A DNA stretch of 64,000 nt from Galerina marginata. Lineage: Eukaryota > Basidiomycota > Agaricomycetes > Agaricales > Galerinaceae. Location of the stretch: the NCBI GenBank assembly GCA_023014335.1, contig JAECYW010000003.1, positions 3,658,001-3,722,000 on the forward strand. Direction: 5' to 3'. Shown in pieces: positions 12,579-23,793 of this stretch. The stretch's first letter is position 1. The number at the start of each line of letters is the position of its first letter. Made by a program: the position numbers and the translations under genes. The notes below the pieces were generated by a model. It made no database searches, was not told the DNA's origin, and saw only the letters and a list, made by a program, of their open reading frames with translations.

Positions 12579-12793
12579 GGACATTGGCCTTAGCCATGAC
12601 CAGCCTTTCCTCTGGATATTGGCCTTAGCCATGACCAGCGTTACCTACTGGATATTGGCCTTAGCCATGACCAGCGTTACCTACTGGATATTGGCCTTAG
12701 CCATGACCAGCCTTACCTACTGGATATTGGCCCTAGCCATGACCAGCCTTACCTACTGGATATTGGCCTTAGCCATGACCAGCCTTACCTACC
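12579..12793. repeat. Tandem repeat, 36-bp unit, six copies
   Basis: The unit GGATATTGGCCTTAGCCATG plus 16 further bases repeats every 36 bp. The first copy is 35 bp and slightly diverged; the next five differ at only a few positions. As 36 is a multiple of three, the array is open in several frames and would read as a 12-residue repeat, but there is no sign that it is part of a gene. Confidence 0.9.
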
Positions 12794-13310
12794 ATCGACC
12801 GGCGCCTCGACTTCAGTGCCTTTTAGCCACAGCTTGCCGAAAACCTTCGAATTCCCCCTCATCAGCGTGTGGGACATAGGCAACGTTCCAACGGAGTAGT
12901 CGACAGAGCCTAATGTGTCACATATTGCGACAAGCCGCCGGGGGTTTTCCTAAACACGGCTTCAAAGCCTTCAATAACACTGAAAACGAACCAGTCCGTA
13001 CGTCGTTACCTCATGTTCTCATCTGGCAAATGACGTGTCCCTGGGCGACACTACATAATTCGAATGCAACTCCATTTATTCGTACCTACGTCTTCTCCAA
13101 AGCTGTATCTGACAAAAGACCTTTTTTCACAGTTTTAAATTTCTTTCTTGACCTGGCCCAACTTCGGGTCCACAAAGGTGATCCACGTCCTACCCCACGC
13201 TTCCGGTATATATATACGCCTATATATCCATGTTTTCTTGCCAATTAATATGGTCAGTCTTCCTTTACTTAATGGTTATTTGACCTTATACCGTTTACTG
13301 TAATTTGTAG
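12794..13310. other. Gene-free stretch
   Basis: Only unsupported short frames are present. A possible start codon and 5' splice site (ATG followed by GTCAGT at about 13250) may belong to the gene fragment that follows. Confidence 0.4.
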
Positions 13311-13829
13311 AACGTGAAGCTGGAGGACAACGATCACGATTGCATGCACTCGCCCACTTGTTTCAACTCTGTAAGACCCTTTTGCACGTGGTCCTCGTAT
13401 CAAGCGGCTCTCATTATGTCTCTCCCAGAGTACATATTCAAGCCATTTAAACGATGGCGTCTCGATACTTGATGCTCTGCCCTTAAATTCTGATCAGGCT
13501 CGACACTACTACCCTCACAGCCTCGTAATTTTGGCGGATGTTCCAGCTCGAAGAGAGCTAGTAGCATTACCTGCACGAACGGTCGGTCATTTTATTTATC
13601 AGGTCGCGATTTAGCATTTTGTAATGGCAATCTACAGCACGGACATGGGCAAGCTAGAACCTATCACGAGGAAAATCTACAGCGACTTTCTCGTTGTCTA
13701 TCTGAGCTCAAGCTGGTGTCTCGGCGATTGAAGTTTTTGGAAATAGAATGCGCCATACTTCGAAACAAGCGTAAATCGTTACTTTCTAAGCTAGGTGGAG
13801 TCCTCGGAGATAGACGTGGAAATGTATAA
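13311..13829 (+). CDS. Possible gene or gene fragment with coiled-coil-like end; frame not continuous
   Basis: The product is not recognised. An exon at 13311-13370 joins in frame to one starting at 13429 across a 58-nt GT-AG intron, reading on to a stop at 13612-13614. A second coding-like frame, open to a stop at 13829, begins before that point. It carries a Leu/Arg-rich, likely coiled-coil segment (LKFLEIECAILRNKRKSLLS). No intron I can see connects the two frames, so either a frameshift lies near 13590-13610 or I have missed a splice. It resembles the 9350-10683 protein only in being coiled-coil-rich. Confidence 0.35.
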
Positions 13830-14745
13830 TTTAATTTGGTGGATTTTCTCAATAAAACATTGCTCTTCGCTATCGGACTGCTGATTGATCTTACCTTCAG
13901 AGAAGAGCGCAAACGAGAGGGGCCGTGCTCAAATTGGGAGAATACCCGTCGATTGGGACTTGAAAGCGACTATACTTTTAGTGGTTGGATCTTTTCTCTG
14001 ATATGTTTCTCCGTAATTATAAAGGTTCGTGCACACAAGCGCGATATGGCTGACCATGACAATCGGGTTGTTTGATCAAAGCCGTTCCATTCACTCCATT
14101 CAGGACGATCTTCATATCATAGGTGCACGAGTGAGGCCTAGTGAGGGAGGTCCTTTGAGTGTCAGCGCCGTCAATTTACTGTTTCGGTCTACCTACCTCT
14201 GACTAGATCGACGAACTTTCGACGAACACCGCAGAACTAAGGTTGTGGGTAACCTTAGAAGGTACGTACCTTGTAAAACGAACTCGTTCTTTCTGCCTTT
14301 CTATGGCCGGGGGATTGCATGTTTGGAAACTTCCGAAGGTACGATCGAAAGCGTCTGATTTCAGTTTCGGTCGTAACTAATCATTGTTACCTTACTTTGT
14401 ATCCGGTGCTGGATTTAGTTTCTTCGATTAATCCACAACTTCTGTCAATGTGGATAAAACCTGGATCACCAGGATCAACTGTCTAGCCCTACCTCTAGTT
14501 ATTTCGCATGCAGTGGGCGAAGTAGTGGGTACGTACCAATTCGTTATGTCCCAATACGACTGATATAACCTGATCAAGATAGGTTTTACTAACCCATTTT
14601 AGTGGCGTTTTCCAATTATGCCTGTGGGACACTGTCGTACATCAGGTTCAAAACAAAAACAAAGGAAACGCCACTCCGTCTTCCTATATAAAACCAGCCA
14701 TCTTTGCAATTACTTCCTCTCTCAAATATTCCATCACAGCCGGCG
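13830..14745 (+). other. Upstream region of the 14746 gene
   Basis: No gene is supported. The sequence TATATAAAAC at about 14685, some 60 bases before the ATG, is a plausible TATA-type element for the downstream gene. Confidence 0.4.
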
Positions 14746-16801
14746 ATGTCCACGTCCCCACCGACGCCGGAATTACCTGCAGGCAACGGCAGTGGTGTTG
14801 TTGGAAATCTCATCAAGAATATTATCGGCCTACCCCGTGGTGCCTCTCTCGACAACCTCTTAGTCGACTCTAGGGAAAATGATGCTGTCCTTCGTGGGCT
14901 ATTTGCAACCCAGCCAGATCACAGCTTGCTCAAGGATCCCTACGTCGGGCTCATTGATGTATTCAAGACTGACCCAAGTCTTTGGAAGATTATAGGACGG
15001 TCGAACGAAGTCAAGAATAGCCAGTTCATTCTTCCTCTGACCGATATCCTTCAGCGGCCGTATGGATCCCCCGCAATCGTCTCTTCTTTGCAAGTTTTTC
15101 AAAAAAACTGGGCACTCTTCACTCATGATGTCCTTTCGGGAATTAATTGGAACAACATCATCGCTGCTGGAGGATCGGTTCTTGCTTGCCTTATGCCCAC
15201 TCCCTCCGATTTCTCCACGAAACTCCTCAACAAATATTATCAGTCCATGTACGGCGACTCTGATATTGACATCTTCTTATGGGGACTAAATGCTACAGAG
15301 GTATTATACACTTTATGTGGATTGTCCTTTGCCCATACTCTATTCACTGACTTATTAACAAATCGTACCAGGCAGAACAGAAAATGTGCGAAATCTACAA
15401 TGCAATTTCCGAGACGGTGAAGTGGGACGTTATTTGCGTTAGGAAAGCCAATGTCATTTCGATTCACAGTACGTCATATCCACCTGATTTGCGACTTTTG
15501 CCATGGCTCACGTCTGGGTCCAAGGTTCTTATCCCCTCCGCCCTATCCAAATAATCCTGAGGCTCTACAGGTCCCCGGCGGAGATACTGACCGGATTCGA
15601 TGTCGATGCGGCTTGTTGCGCGTATGATGGTACGCAATTTTTACCCTCTACTACGCAACCAATCACTTGACCTGCGCAACATGTACAGGTCAAAATGTCT
15701 GGACAAATTGGCGTTCTTTGGCCGCTTGCATCAGGCAAGCGAATACCGTTGATATAACCAGGAGGTCTCCATCCTATGAAATACGCCTCGCCAAGTATGC
15801 ATCCCGTGGGTTTGAGGTGTACTATCCCTCACTTACCAGGGAGAAGATTGATTATTCGGTGTGTGTCTATTAGCTTCTAACCCATAATCATAATTAATTA
15901 TACAACTCCAGATTTTTTACAACTTATCGCCGAAGTCAAAGAATGGTCTCGCCCGTTTGCTCATTCTAGAACGAAACTATATCCTCCTTTCGTTAATAGG
16001 CAGGCAAAAGCGCTATTCTTGGTGGAAACAGATACTCCTCCGAGATTCTGTCCGTGTGGGTCCCGGACGGCAAATGAGAGTTGACCTTGAAAGCAATAAC
16101 TATGACATACACTGGAGTATCCCTTATGGACGCACATGGGATGCAGATCGGATTCACCGTTCAGTTCAGAAAATGGTGAGTACTTAATTTCTTTCTCTCC
16201 ATCTGCTTGACTGATGTTTTCTCATGGTCAGTCAGCGGCGCTGAATGGTGCAGGCGAACTTAATAATTGCCCATGTTGAAACACTACTCATATTGCTTCT
16301 ATATTTTGCGTATAGATCCGTTGTATCGAGGTCGTCGTTTGCACCGGCATGCAATTTATGCTGGTTCGATGCTCCAGTGCATTGGGGAATTTTGCTTGGT
16401 TAGTGACGCGATTAGCACCGATTCTTCTCTGCAGGCTTACTTTTTATGCATCCTCTCGTCGCCTAAGGCGTGTCCTAGTCCTATTGACGACGCAGAAAAG
16501 CTTTTGGTGGAACTCGAAGCCACGAAATACATTCGAGGCCGTGTTCGGTAAGTTGACACCAGCATTTATTACTAATCCGTAAGTTGACCTCTTGATCGTT
16601 ACAACGCCATATAGTTTCTTCGATTTCAATGCTGGTCGCCAGGCAATCACGGGAAGTTTTCGTCCTATTGACGAAGGGACTTGGGAAGAAGAGGCGTACG
16701 AACTTGGTGACGGCGCGGTCGATGACGCCGTCGATAATTTCAGTCAGGTTCCCGGATCTACCGTCACTGGGGAGGACTTTTTGAGGTTATTCAGGCTTTA
16801 A
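14746..16801 (+). CDS. Multi-exon protein with nucleotidyltransferase-like motif; possibly interrupted
   Basis: The protein belongs to a fungal family I recognise by pattern but cannot name. Exons 14746-15300, 15372-15468, 15525-15629, 15689-15858 and 15912-16175 join in frame. Exon 1 has GGSVLACL followed about 30 residues later by SDIDIFLWG, the G-G/S ... D-x-D arrangement of nucleotidyltransferase folds. Catalysis is an inference. Later exons carry RSPAEILTGFDVDAACCAYDG, RRSPSYEIRLAKY and, near the end, GRQAITGSFRPIDEGTWEEE (last exon 16615-16801). Between 16232 and 16547 the frame is less certain: a direct reading meets TGA at 16277-16279. A 66-nt intron (about 16248-16313, weak donor GTGCAG) would skip the stop and restore the frame into GRRLHRHAIYAG. 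The start ATG sits in GGCGATGTCC. Confidence 0.7.
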
Positions 16802-18667
16802 ACTCGGACTCGACTGGAATTACGAGTCAACCACAGCCTCTCGTTTTGCGAGGAAGAGGCTCATTCCCCAACTTGCCCTGCATAAATTACTGTGTCACAT
16901 CTGTCGAAGTTTGTATCTGTTTGTATGCAACGTTTGCCGAGAAACCAATATTAATCATTCGAGCCAGAAAAGAAACAGGAGCAGATATCCTTAACTGCGC
17001 ATTTACTACAAACTACTTAAGTATCTGAGTCTAAGTTTCTCTCGGCGGCGATAATCATGAAAGACCTGTTGGACTTACTGTACTATTTCGATCAATTCGG
17101 CCGTCACGCGTCACAAGCCTTGTGGTTTTGGCCGAAATCGGTCGTTGGTCGCGCGTCACAGACTGCCTGGCCGACTTGAAAATCCAAAAAGTCGCTCCGG
17201 AGCGGCGCGCGGGGCGCGAGCGCCCCGCGCAGTGGCCGAAATTCGGGGTCCGTCACAGGTTCGCCAACGGCTGGCCGACGCAAAAATTTCGTCCAGTCGG
17301 TCACAGGTCACAGTACTCTCTCCCCAAGACCAGAGTTACTTAATTTACCCTCTTTGTTGCTCACATCTGGGTGAAGCCGTTGTCGACGCAAAGTTCTCTC
17401 CGTATTATTTAGATAAGTTAATAACCTCGTTATATGAGAAATTTAAGACCGCTTGGAAGGTGATATGTTTCTGAAGGTATTATGTTCCTGACCTTTCCCT
17501 AGTGTCTCGCTTTGTAGACATGGGTTTTCAATCGAGGACCTTCACCGCCTCTTCCAAAATACAGTGCGTAAGGAGAACAACCCGCAGACCTAATTTAAAT
17601 TGGACACGTAGACCCACGCACCGCCATATTTACCGCTGAACAACTCGAAGTTCTCGACCACTTGCCTCGGTCACCCTTCTTGCCCAGTAATGACGCTCAT
17701 CCTCCGACTTAATGTAGCCGCCGTGACCACACAGTACTTCCTGATTACCCGGTGTTTCTATTTCACTGCCGTTTCGGTGGATTGGCTTGCCCAAGAATTG
17801 AGGTCCTCGTCTAACAATGTCATTAACGACGATCAGTGAGCTATAAAAACTGTCAAAAAGTTAAATTTAAATAAATACCATTCTTCTCCCTGTAGATCTG
17901 GATGTTCGGTTTGGAAGTTCGAGAACAGCAAGCAGCACTAGTATTTGCGTTGAGGAGGACCGACGATGCCAGGTCCGATAAAACTTATTCACTGGCCATT
18001 TATATTGAGTTTGGGAAACCTTCACTGGGCAGTCGATTTAGAAGGCTTAGGCTATACCGGAGTCCTGAGCAACTAATACCTCTTATGTTGAAATATGAAA
18101 GGCAGACAGACCTCAGAGAACCCTCCTTGTTCCAGCTTGGTTCCGGCTGTAAATTAAGTCCAGGCATACTGAAGTTTTCGCGTGTCCACGCCTGCTGTGC
18201 GCTGTAAGCCGTACATCCAGGATTCCAGGTAACGGACTCGTCAAAATCAAGTCAAAATGTATCGGGTAACAGTTACGATACTTAGATGGGGTCTCCTACA
18301 TGGCGCCCGCAAGTTCATCTAAATTAATTTCTGACAGAGACCATCCGAACAAAGTGAACGTAGTTACGAGAAGGAAGCCTTTGGGTGAAAATTTACCTCG
18401 AGTACATTGCAAGACAATTTGCCAATGGGCGCACATATTATGTAAGCCGTCCTTTGGTACGAGGCTTAGGCCATTGTTGAGAAAACCTTCCGAGGTACTC
18501 CTGGGGTGCTTCCAGGGCTTCGGTTTCTCTCTAACGCCATGTTTATCGTCAGAAAGTAGAAAGACCTTTCTTGTCCAGGAAAGGCATCTGAATTGTGTAT
18601 ATAACGTCATGCAATGGAGGTATATTGTGCGTCCAATATGCATATCTTCCAGCAACTCATAATCAAG
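16802..18667. other. Gene-free stretch with one hairpin-bearing repeat
   Basis: Apart from the array at 17085-17320 I find no supportable gene. Overlapping frames on both strands at 18296-18662 lack motifs and splice support. Confidence 0.45.
17085..17320. repeat. Word array with perfect GC hairpin, words GTCACAG and GGCCGA
   Basis: The words CGTCAC/GTCACAG and GGCCGA recur across about 220 bp. In the centre, GCGCGGGGCGC (17207-17217) pairs perfectly with 17220-17230 across a two-base loop. The organisation suggests a short foldback or miniature transposon. No coding function is seen, although long frames arise from the GC-rich core. Confidence 0.5.
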
Positions 18668-19714
18668 ATGTGGCTCATCCTAGGGTTGGCCATCATCCTG
18701 TCCGCTAATATCTACAGCTTTCTCCTTCAATCGGGTCCCGGACTACAGTCAACGCAACCTTATTCTGTGTTACGGTCCTCTGGAGGCAATCCTGTGGCAA
18801 TCCCAAAGCTCATCTGCTCCCTCCGCATTCTCTCTTACTCTCGCCACTGCCACCGAAACACACTTGTACCGTTCGATGCTCCCGAAAGCACCACTGGGAA
18901 TTTAGCTATGCGTAGAGTCGTTCATTCTTTGGATGACTTGTATGCGATCCTCAAGACGAGGCCCTCCACAGAGAACGAAGACATCTTCGACCATTTGCGC
19001 GCTACAAGGCTCATTGCGAAAGATTGCCTTACTGCCCTACAAAAATATAGGGCTCGACTTCTGTCTTCCCTTGATATGTACGTGTTTCGTTTGAGTCAGC
19101 CGTTGTATATGATACTTATGGACTACATAAGTATATTGGCTTCATCGGGACTTACGTCCTCCAGTTTAACCCAAGTGTCCTCGTCTCGTTGGCATGGTTC
19201 CGGAATTGCATTCCGTTTCCCGCCGAGCGTTTTAACTGCCCAACGAAGTTCGGGAAAGCAGGCCTTTCCTCAAATTTTGGACCTTTTCCAGGCTCTAAAT
19301 ACGACTGTCAAGCACACTTCCGCCGGGGAAATTCGCCAGAACATGATGGTTTTAGATGGCTCCTTTGAAATTCTTCACGACATCTTACATGAAGGGGACA
19401 TGAGAGAGGCATGGCTGATTGGACTCTCCAGCCGTTTATGGATCGAGCTTGGTGACAAAGGGAAGATACATCCCGACGCTCTAATAAACTCAAGCCCATT
19501 AAAGCTAGCAGGCTTTATCATACAACAAGCGCGTATGCTCATATTCGATTTGGAGGCAAGCTTTGATACACTCCAGACCATCGCCGACGATCTTCAATCT
19601 TGGGCTGTGAGCCCTCTATTTGTTCGCGGGACTATTCCAGAAGAAGAAAAAATCAGAATACTGATTCGAGGTTGCCTTTTGTTGCGCGACCAGTCGATTA
19701 TTCTGCTGAAATAG
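18668..19714 (+). CDS. Hypothetical protein, paralogue of the 3729-4822 gene
   Basis: The function is not recognised. Exon 1 (18668-19077) and exon 2 (19132-19714) join across a 54-nt GT-AG intron, giving 330 residues. The chosen ATG opens a hydrophobic segment (MWLILGLAIILSANIYSFLL) that could be a signal peptide or membrane anchor; another in-frame ATG lies at 18614. IAKDCLTALQKYRARLLSSL before the intron and ILASS just after it match the 3729-4822 protein, as does the C-terminal region around LEASFDTLQTIADDLQSWAV and TIPEEE. The two copies sit about 14 kb apart on opposite strands and are strongly diverged, so the duplication is old or the proteins evolve fast. The body is helical, without a visible catalytic motif. 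Confidence 0.7.
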   Translation: MWLILGLAIILSANIYSFLLQSGPGLQSTQPYSVLRSSGGNPVAIPKLICSLRILSYSRHCHRNTLVPFDAPESTTGNLAMRRVVHSLDDLYAILKTRPSTENEDIFDHLRATRLIAKDCLTALQKYRARLLSSLDMYVFRLSQPLYMILMDYISILASSGLTSSSLTQVSSSRWHGSGIAFRFPPSVLTAQRSSGKQAFPQILDLFQALNTTVKHTSAGEIRQNMMVLDGSFEILHDILHEGDMREAWLIGLSSRLWIELGDKGKIHPDALINSSPLKLAGFIIQQARMLIFDLEASFDTLQTIADDLQSWAVSPLFVRGTIPEEEKIRILIRGCLLLRDQSIILLK

Positions 19715-20234
19715 TTCCCCAGTTGATAGAAAGCCACCAGGCTCTAAATTTTGATTCTGATACTCTCCATGTAGATAAATCAGGGGTATAGGTTGTTACA
19801 TTGCATTTCGTATGAACCGGAATCACACTCGTACAGTTGCTTGCTTGTGTGAAATTTAACTTGATGTTCATGACGACTTATCACGCAAAGTACTTACGTT
19901 TTCCTCGCTATGTTCATCTAACTTGCATCCTAGTAGCGCCGAATTGTAAGTAATGTGGTCCTTGGAAAACATGTGTTTGGCGTTTGTTGGCACCGACTGA
20001 ACGTTGAATATATGAAATACAGTGACAATTCGATTTCAGACGCTTTGTGCGGCTACATTGTGGAATGTGTTTTGAAATCTATAATTGATGGTCGGTCGAC
20101 TTTCGTCGTGAAATTGAAGCATTGGATTGCGGAATGGCTTGCGCGTTTTACTTAAGAATGCATGGCCAGCAGACCTGCATCAGACAACAAATTTAAAAGA
20201 ATATTAATTTGATTCCGAGAGCCCCAAGGAGGAC
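19715..20234. other. Intergenic
   Basis: This is the space between the convergent genes at 18668-19714 and 20235-22150. It holds only a short unsupported frame at 19955-20155. Confidence 0.5.
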
Positions 20235-22150
20235 TCACATTTCTTGTACTGTAGGCTTGTGACCGTCTCGCAGAATTTTAATGATGTAGGGCAGCAATTC
20301 TGTGATTTCGGGCCTGCAAAAAGTAGTTAAAGATAGCATGACCGAAGGCGTTAAAGCGAACTATACAATAAACCAGGGGAAATAAAACCATCCACCAAAC
20401 ATCCCTTTAAAGTCTTGATTACGGTAGCACAGTCCGTAGGGTTCAATTTTCGACCCTAAATTATAAAAACTATTAAGAGAAATTAGTCAAGAGGCCCACT
20501 GCAATAATACCTTGGTTGTCCGTCCATGGATAAGAGCAACCATGATAAGACAGGAAGCAGCCAGATTTTGTACCAATTGATGGCGGACGGCGAACAGCGG
20601 TAAGAGATGCCGAGAGACTGAAGCAAGGAAAGGTTGGACGCAAAGCAAATCTGCTGCGTCTAAAAGGGTCGCGAGCAGGCTCAAACCGATTGTAAACTTC
20701 ATTTGACTGGTGGTCGGCAGAACTTGGGTTGCGTTAGACTTCGTCATTGTCCCAATAACAGGCAGTACGTACTGTTGTATTGGGCCCAGTCAGTGCGGTC
20801 TGCAGGTAGGTTGATCAGTGATAGAGACCGAGGAAGTACCTCTGAAGTTAATTGTGACATCTCCTGGCCATGGTAAATGTGCTGAAGAGTGTCTGTGGAA
20901 TAGTCCTTTAGAATGGAAAGAAACAAAAGAGAGCAAACATTGTTCGCATCCCATCCTGCGACCTCATTTGCCAGCATTATGTACCGTTTTACGTGCAGCT
21001 GAAACTGTAAGACACCGACGCTGTGGAAAATATCCATGCCTGCTGAGAGTATGGTCTCTTTGATCCTCGCAGAGGGTCCTGCCGCGGAATCGAGAATGGA
21101 ATCAAGGAGCACCATGAAACGATCAAAGTGTCTTCGAAAATTGAAACCGGTAGCGCGGGCGATGCTTCCCAGGACCTTGATAGGAGGAATGCACAATTCA
21201 TCTCCACCATGGCCATGTATCTGCAAAATCCTTTCCGTCGACGATAGCAAATCGGAACAATAAGAATTAATGTTTTGATCCAGGGTTCGAAGGTAAATGT
21301 GTGAAGCATTCGCAGCAAATATATAGAGGGGAATCTGATCACAATCCCCCACCTGCGCATGCTGGGAACATTGTAGACATCTTGAGATGTACTGTGAGTA
21401 TACATTGAGTCAAGGGAGTAATCGAGATAAATATCGACAGCTTACTGGGACCAGGATTTCAAGTCGCCTTCTGCAAAGAACGGAGAAAAAAACATCCTGA
21501 CTCCACAGAGAAATCAAAGACAGCATTGCAAAATCTAGCGTAGGTATTTTTTCACTGGAAATGGCCGCCAAACGAAGCCAGGTGCGGCTTATCCATGACT
21601 GAACTCCCACTGAAAGTTCGGCCGCGTCTGTCGGTAAAAGAGAGAGGAGGATAAGAGCAGCAAATTGTCGGGAGATTGAGCTGGTATTGATCAATAGATC
21701 AACTCGTTGTATAATTGATTCCTCCCATAAACTACTTGGAACGACAGACCGAATGGCAGCCAACAAATCAACGGCTTCCTGAAAGCGAGAACATAAATTT
21801 GAGGAAAGAAAAAGGGAATTTTACCGATGGTGCATACCGCGATAGGCGCCTTAGAAAAAAACTCTTGAATCGATGTATGGGGGACTAGCGGAAGGGATGG
21901 GTCCGAAATTACCCCAATTATCTGGTCTAGCATGACTGTGGGTGATTCCACAATATCGTTCCTGTTCGCGAGTAATATATCTTTATTCGAGGCGATGGAG
22001 AACGAGAAAGTCTGGTTCCCACCTTTTGACCACTGTGATAATAGACAGAAGGGAGAGCGCTCTGATATCTCTCGAGAGATTCGTGTTGCAAGCGTGGCTC
22101 AGAAACTGAGGGACGGTTGACCGTAACTTAACACGATCCATAGCATTCAT
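20235..22150 (-). CDS. Helical-repeat-like protein, 527 residues, seven exons
   Basis: I do not recognise a family. Seven minus-strand exons join without a break: 22150-22023, 21961-21838, 21778-21446, 21391-20773, 20722-20511, 20455-20367 and 20313-20235. The introns are 50 to 61 nt with GT-AG ends. The total is 528 codons including the stop. The sequence is a succession of Leu/Ala/Ile-rich helices with few charged surfaces (for example FAALILLSLLPTDAAELSVG and KFTIGLSLLATLLDAADLL), as in HEAT or armadillo-type solenoids. That fold is an inference from composition. The ATG at 22150 follows TCTGAAG, so an upstream non-coding or short coding exon is possible. It is divergent from the FKBP gene, 515 bases away. 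Confidence 0.75.
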
Positions 22151-22665
22151 CTTCAGAAAATGTCAAAAATTTAAATCAACAAAGAGAGTGACCAATTATG
22201 AGACCCACTGATCGTACATATTGGCTATATACCCTGGAAGAGATACATGAACGGAGTCCTGGCATCGTTTGCGGTTCGACTGGAAAGCTTCATGAAAGAC
22301 GAGGTTAGGAATCCTATTTATAGGACGGATGGTACGCATTGGGGTACGCATTGGCAGCCGTGGGACAATTATTTGTAATAGGTGCCAGGTGCGCACCTCG
22401 CTCCCAGTCGATTCAACGTTCTCCCCCCACGAAATGGCGGCAGCGCGGTTTGGAAGGGCGGGACCCGGGGGTGGACATTTCACGCGAACTATGTGTCGCG
22501 TCCACAGGTATGAGAGCTCACCACCATTGCTTGCACTATAGGTAAGCCACGAGGACTTCCGACCTCATGGCCATGAGTGGCCCACAGATTTGTGACAATG
22601 GTGTCTCGGACTCTCGGTCGCCATAAAAACCTGCCTGTTTCGGAGGAGTACCCAAGGTTCACCCC
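22151..22665. promoter_or_regulatory. Shared intergenic region of two divergent genes
   Basis: About 515 bases separate the start codons of the minus-strand 527-residue protein and the plus-strand FKBP gene, so both promoters should lie here. I see no clear TATA box. Frames at 22196-22545 have no homology to anything I know. Confidence 0.4.
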
Positions 22666-23793
22666 ATGTCATCAACACAGGTTCAGGGAGAATTCTGGTA
22701 TTTAAACCAATCAAGATTTCGATTCCGATTCTCACTGTTCCATTCTAGGTCTTGCTTCTTTGAAGGGGGAAGTACCACGAAATTGGTTCCATCAAGTACA
22801 CTACACATTACCCAAGTTTGCCTTGATCGGATCGCTCGACAACAGGGTGGTGCAGTATGGGTCCTTATCCATAAAGGTTGCAGCGGTGAATCCACCACTA
22901 CCACATTATGCTCTTTGACTTACGGACAGGTGAGTTCGCTGAATTTGATTCTTATTTATTGTAATCAATATATATAGGTTACCCATTCCCTCCTGAATCT
23001 GAAGCTTTTTCCGCGTTCGGAGTATGCCATTGAAGTTGTCGGTAAAAAGTGCGCCAGTTATTGCAGTTGTTGTCCAATACTCATTTCCCTTATCAATATT
23101 CCTTTCACCACCAGTTGTATTCATCTGAGTGGACACTGCTATCACCCCGATCCAGGACGCGCATCTGATCAATTGGCTCGTAGAGCCAATTACAAGAAGC
23201 CCAATGTCGAATCTGGTTCATCTCTCGCTGTACAGCGATCTGTACATGTTGAATACAAGTTCCCATATCTCTGGACAATGACGAACAAGATTGGAACGGG
23301 CCATTTTGCTAAACTGGGAGATATAGTCGCCTTGAGATTCGAGGCAAAGGTTGGAAATTCTGAGAGAACAGTCTATGATAAAAACCTCTCTGGTGCACCA
23401 GTAAGTTGAACAACTGGCGATATTTCCTTTGCTAAATGATCGATAAAATCAGTTCACCTTCAAGGTTGGTGCTGATGACGTTCCTAAAGGTGACTAATAT
23501 ATGACTTCTTAATCAACATGGTCCTCAATTGACAAATCTAAGGTATATCACAGGGTGTGACTGGAATGCGTGTCGGAGAAAAACGGCGAATTTATATCAC
23601 ACCAGACCTTGGTCTTGGTTCTCAAAAGCATGACATAGTTCCCATAAATTGCTATATCATCTATGGTAGGTGCATCGCGCTATCAAATACTCCTTAAGCT
23701 GCCTGCTCATTTCTTTTGCCAACAATTTAATTAGATTGCGAAATCTTGTCTATTGTGAACGGCGAAAACGATGGAATTCAAAATCAAAATTAA
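22666..23793 (+). CDS. FKBP-type peptidyl-prolyl cis-trans isomerase with nucleoplasmin-like N-terminus
   Basis: It catalyses cis-trans isomerisation of peptidyl-proline bonds. Fungal members with this layout are usually nuclear and linked to chromatin or nucleolar functions. Seven exons (22666-22697, 22749-22929, 22978-23048, 23115-23400, 23453-23489, 23543-23665, 23735-23793) join to 262 residues. Residues about 1-100 fit a nucleoplasmin-like domain: FW near the start, LCSL, then VVG followed by IHLSG. Residues about 155-250 are the FKBP domain: GDIVALRFEA, FTFKVGADDVPKG, GVTGMRVGEKRRIYITPDLG and a final IIYDCEIL. Typical nuclear FKBPs have a long acidic/basic linker between the domains; here it is short. 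Some binding-pocket positions differ from textbook FKBP12 (for example LGSQ where lgyG is usual), so activity may be weak. Confidence 0.85.
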
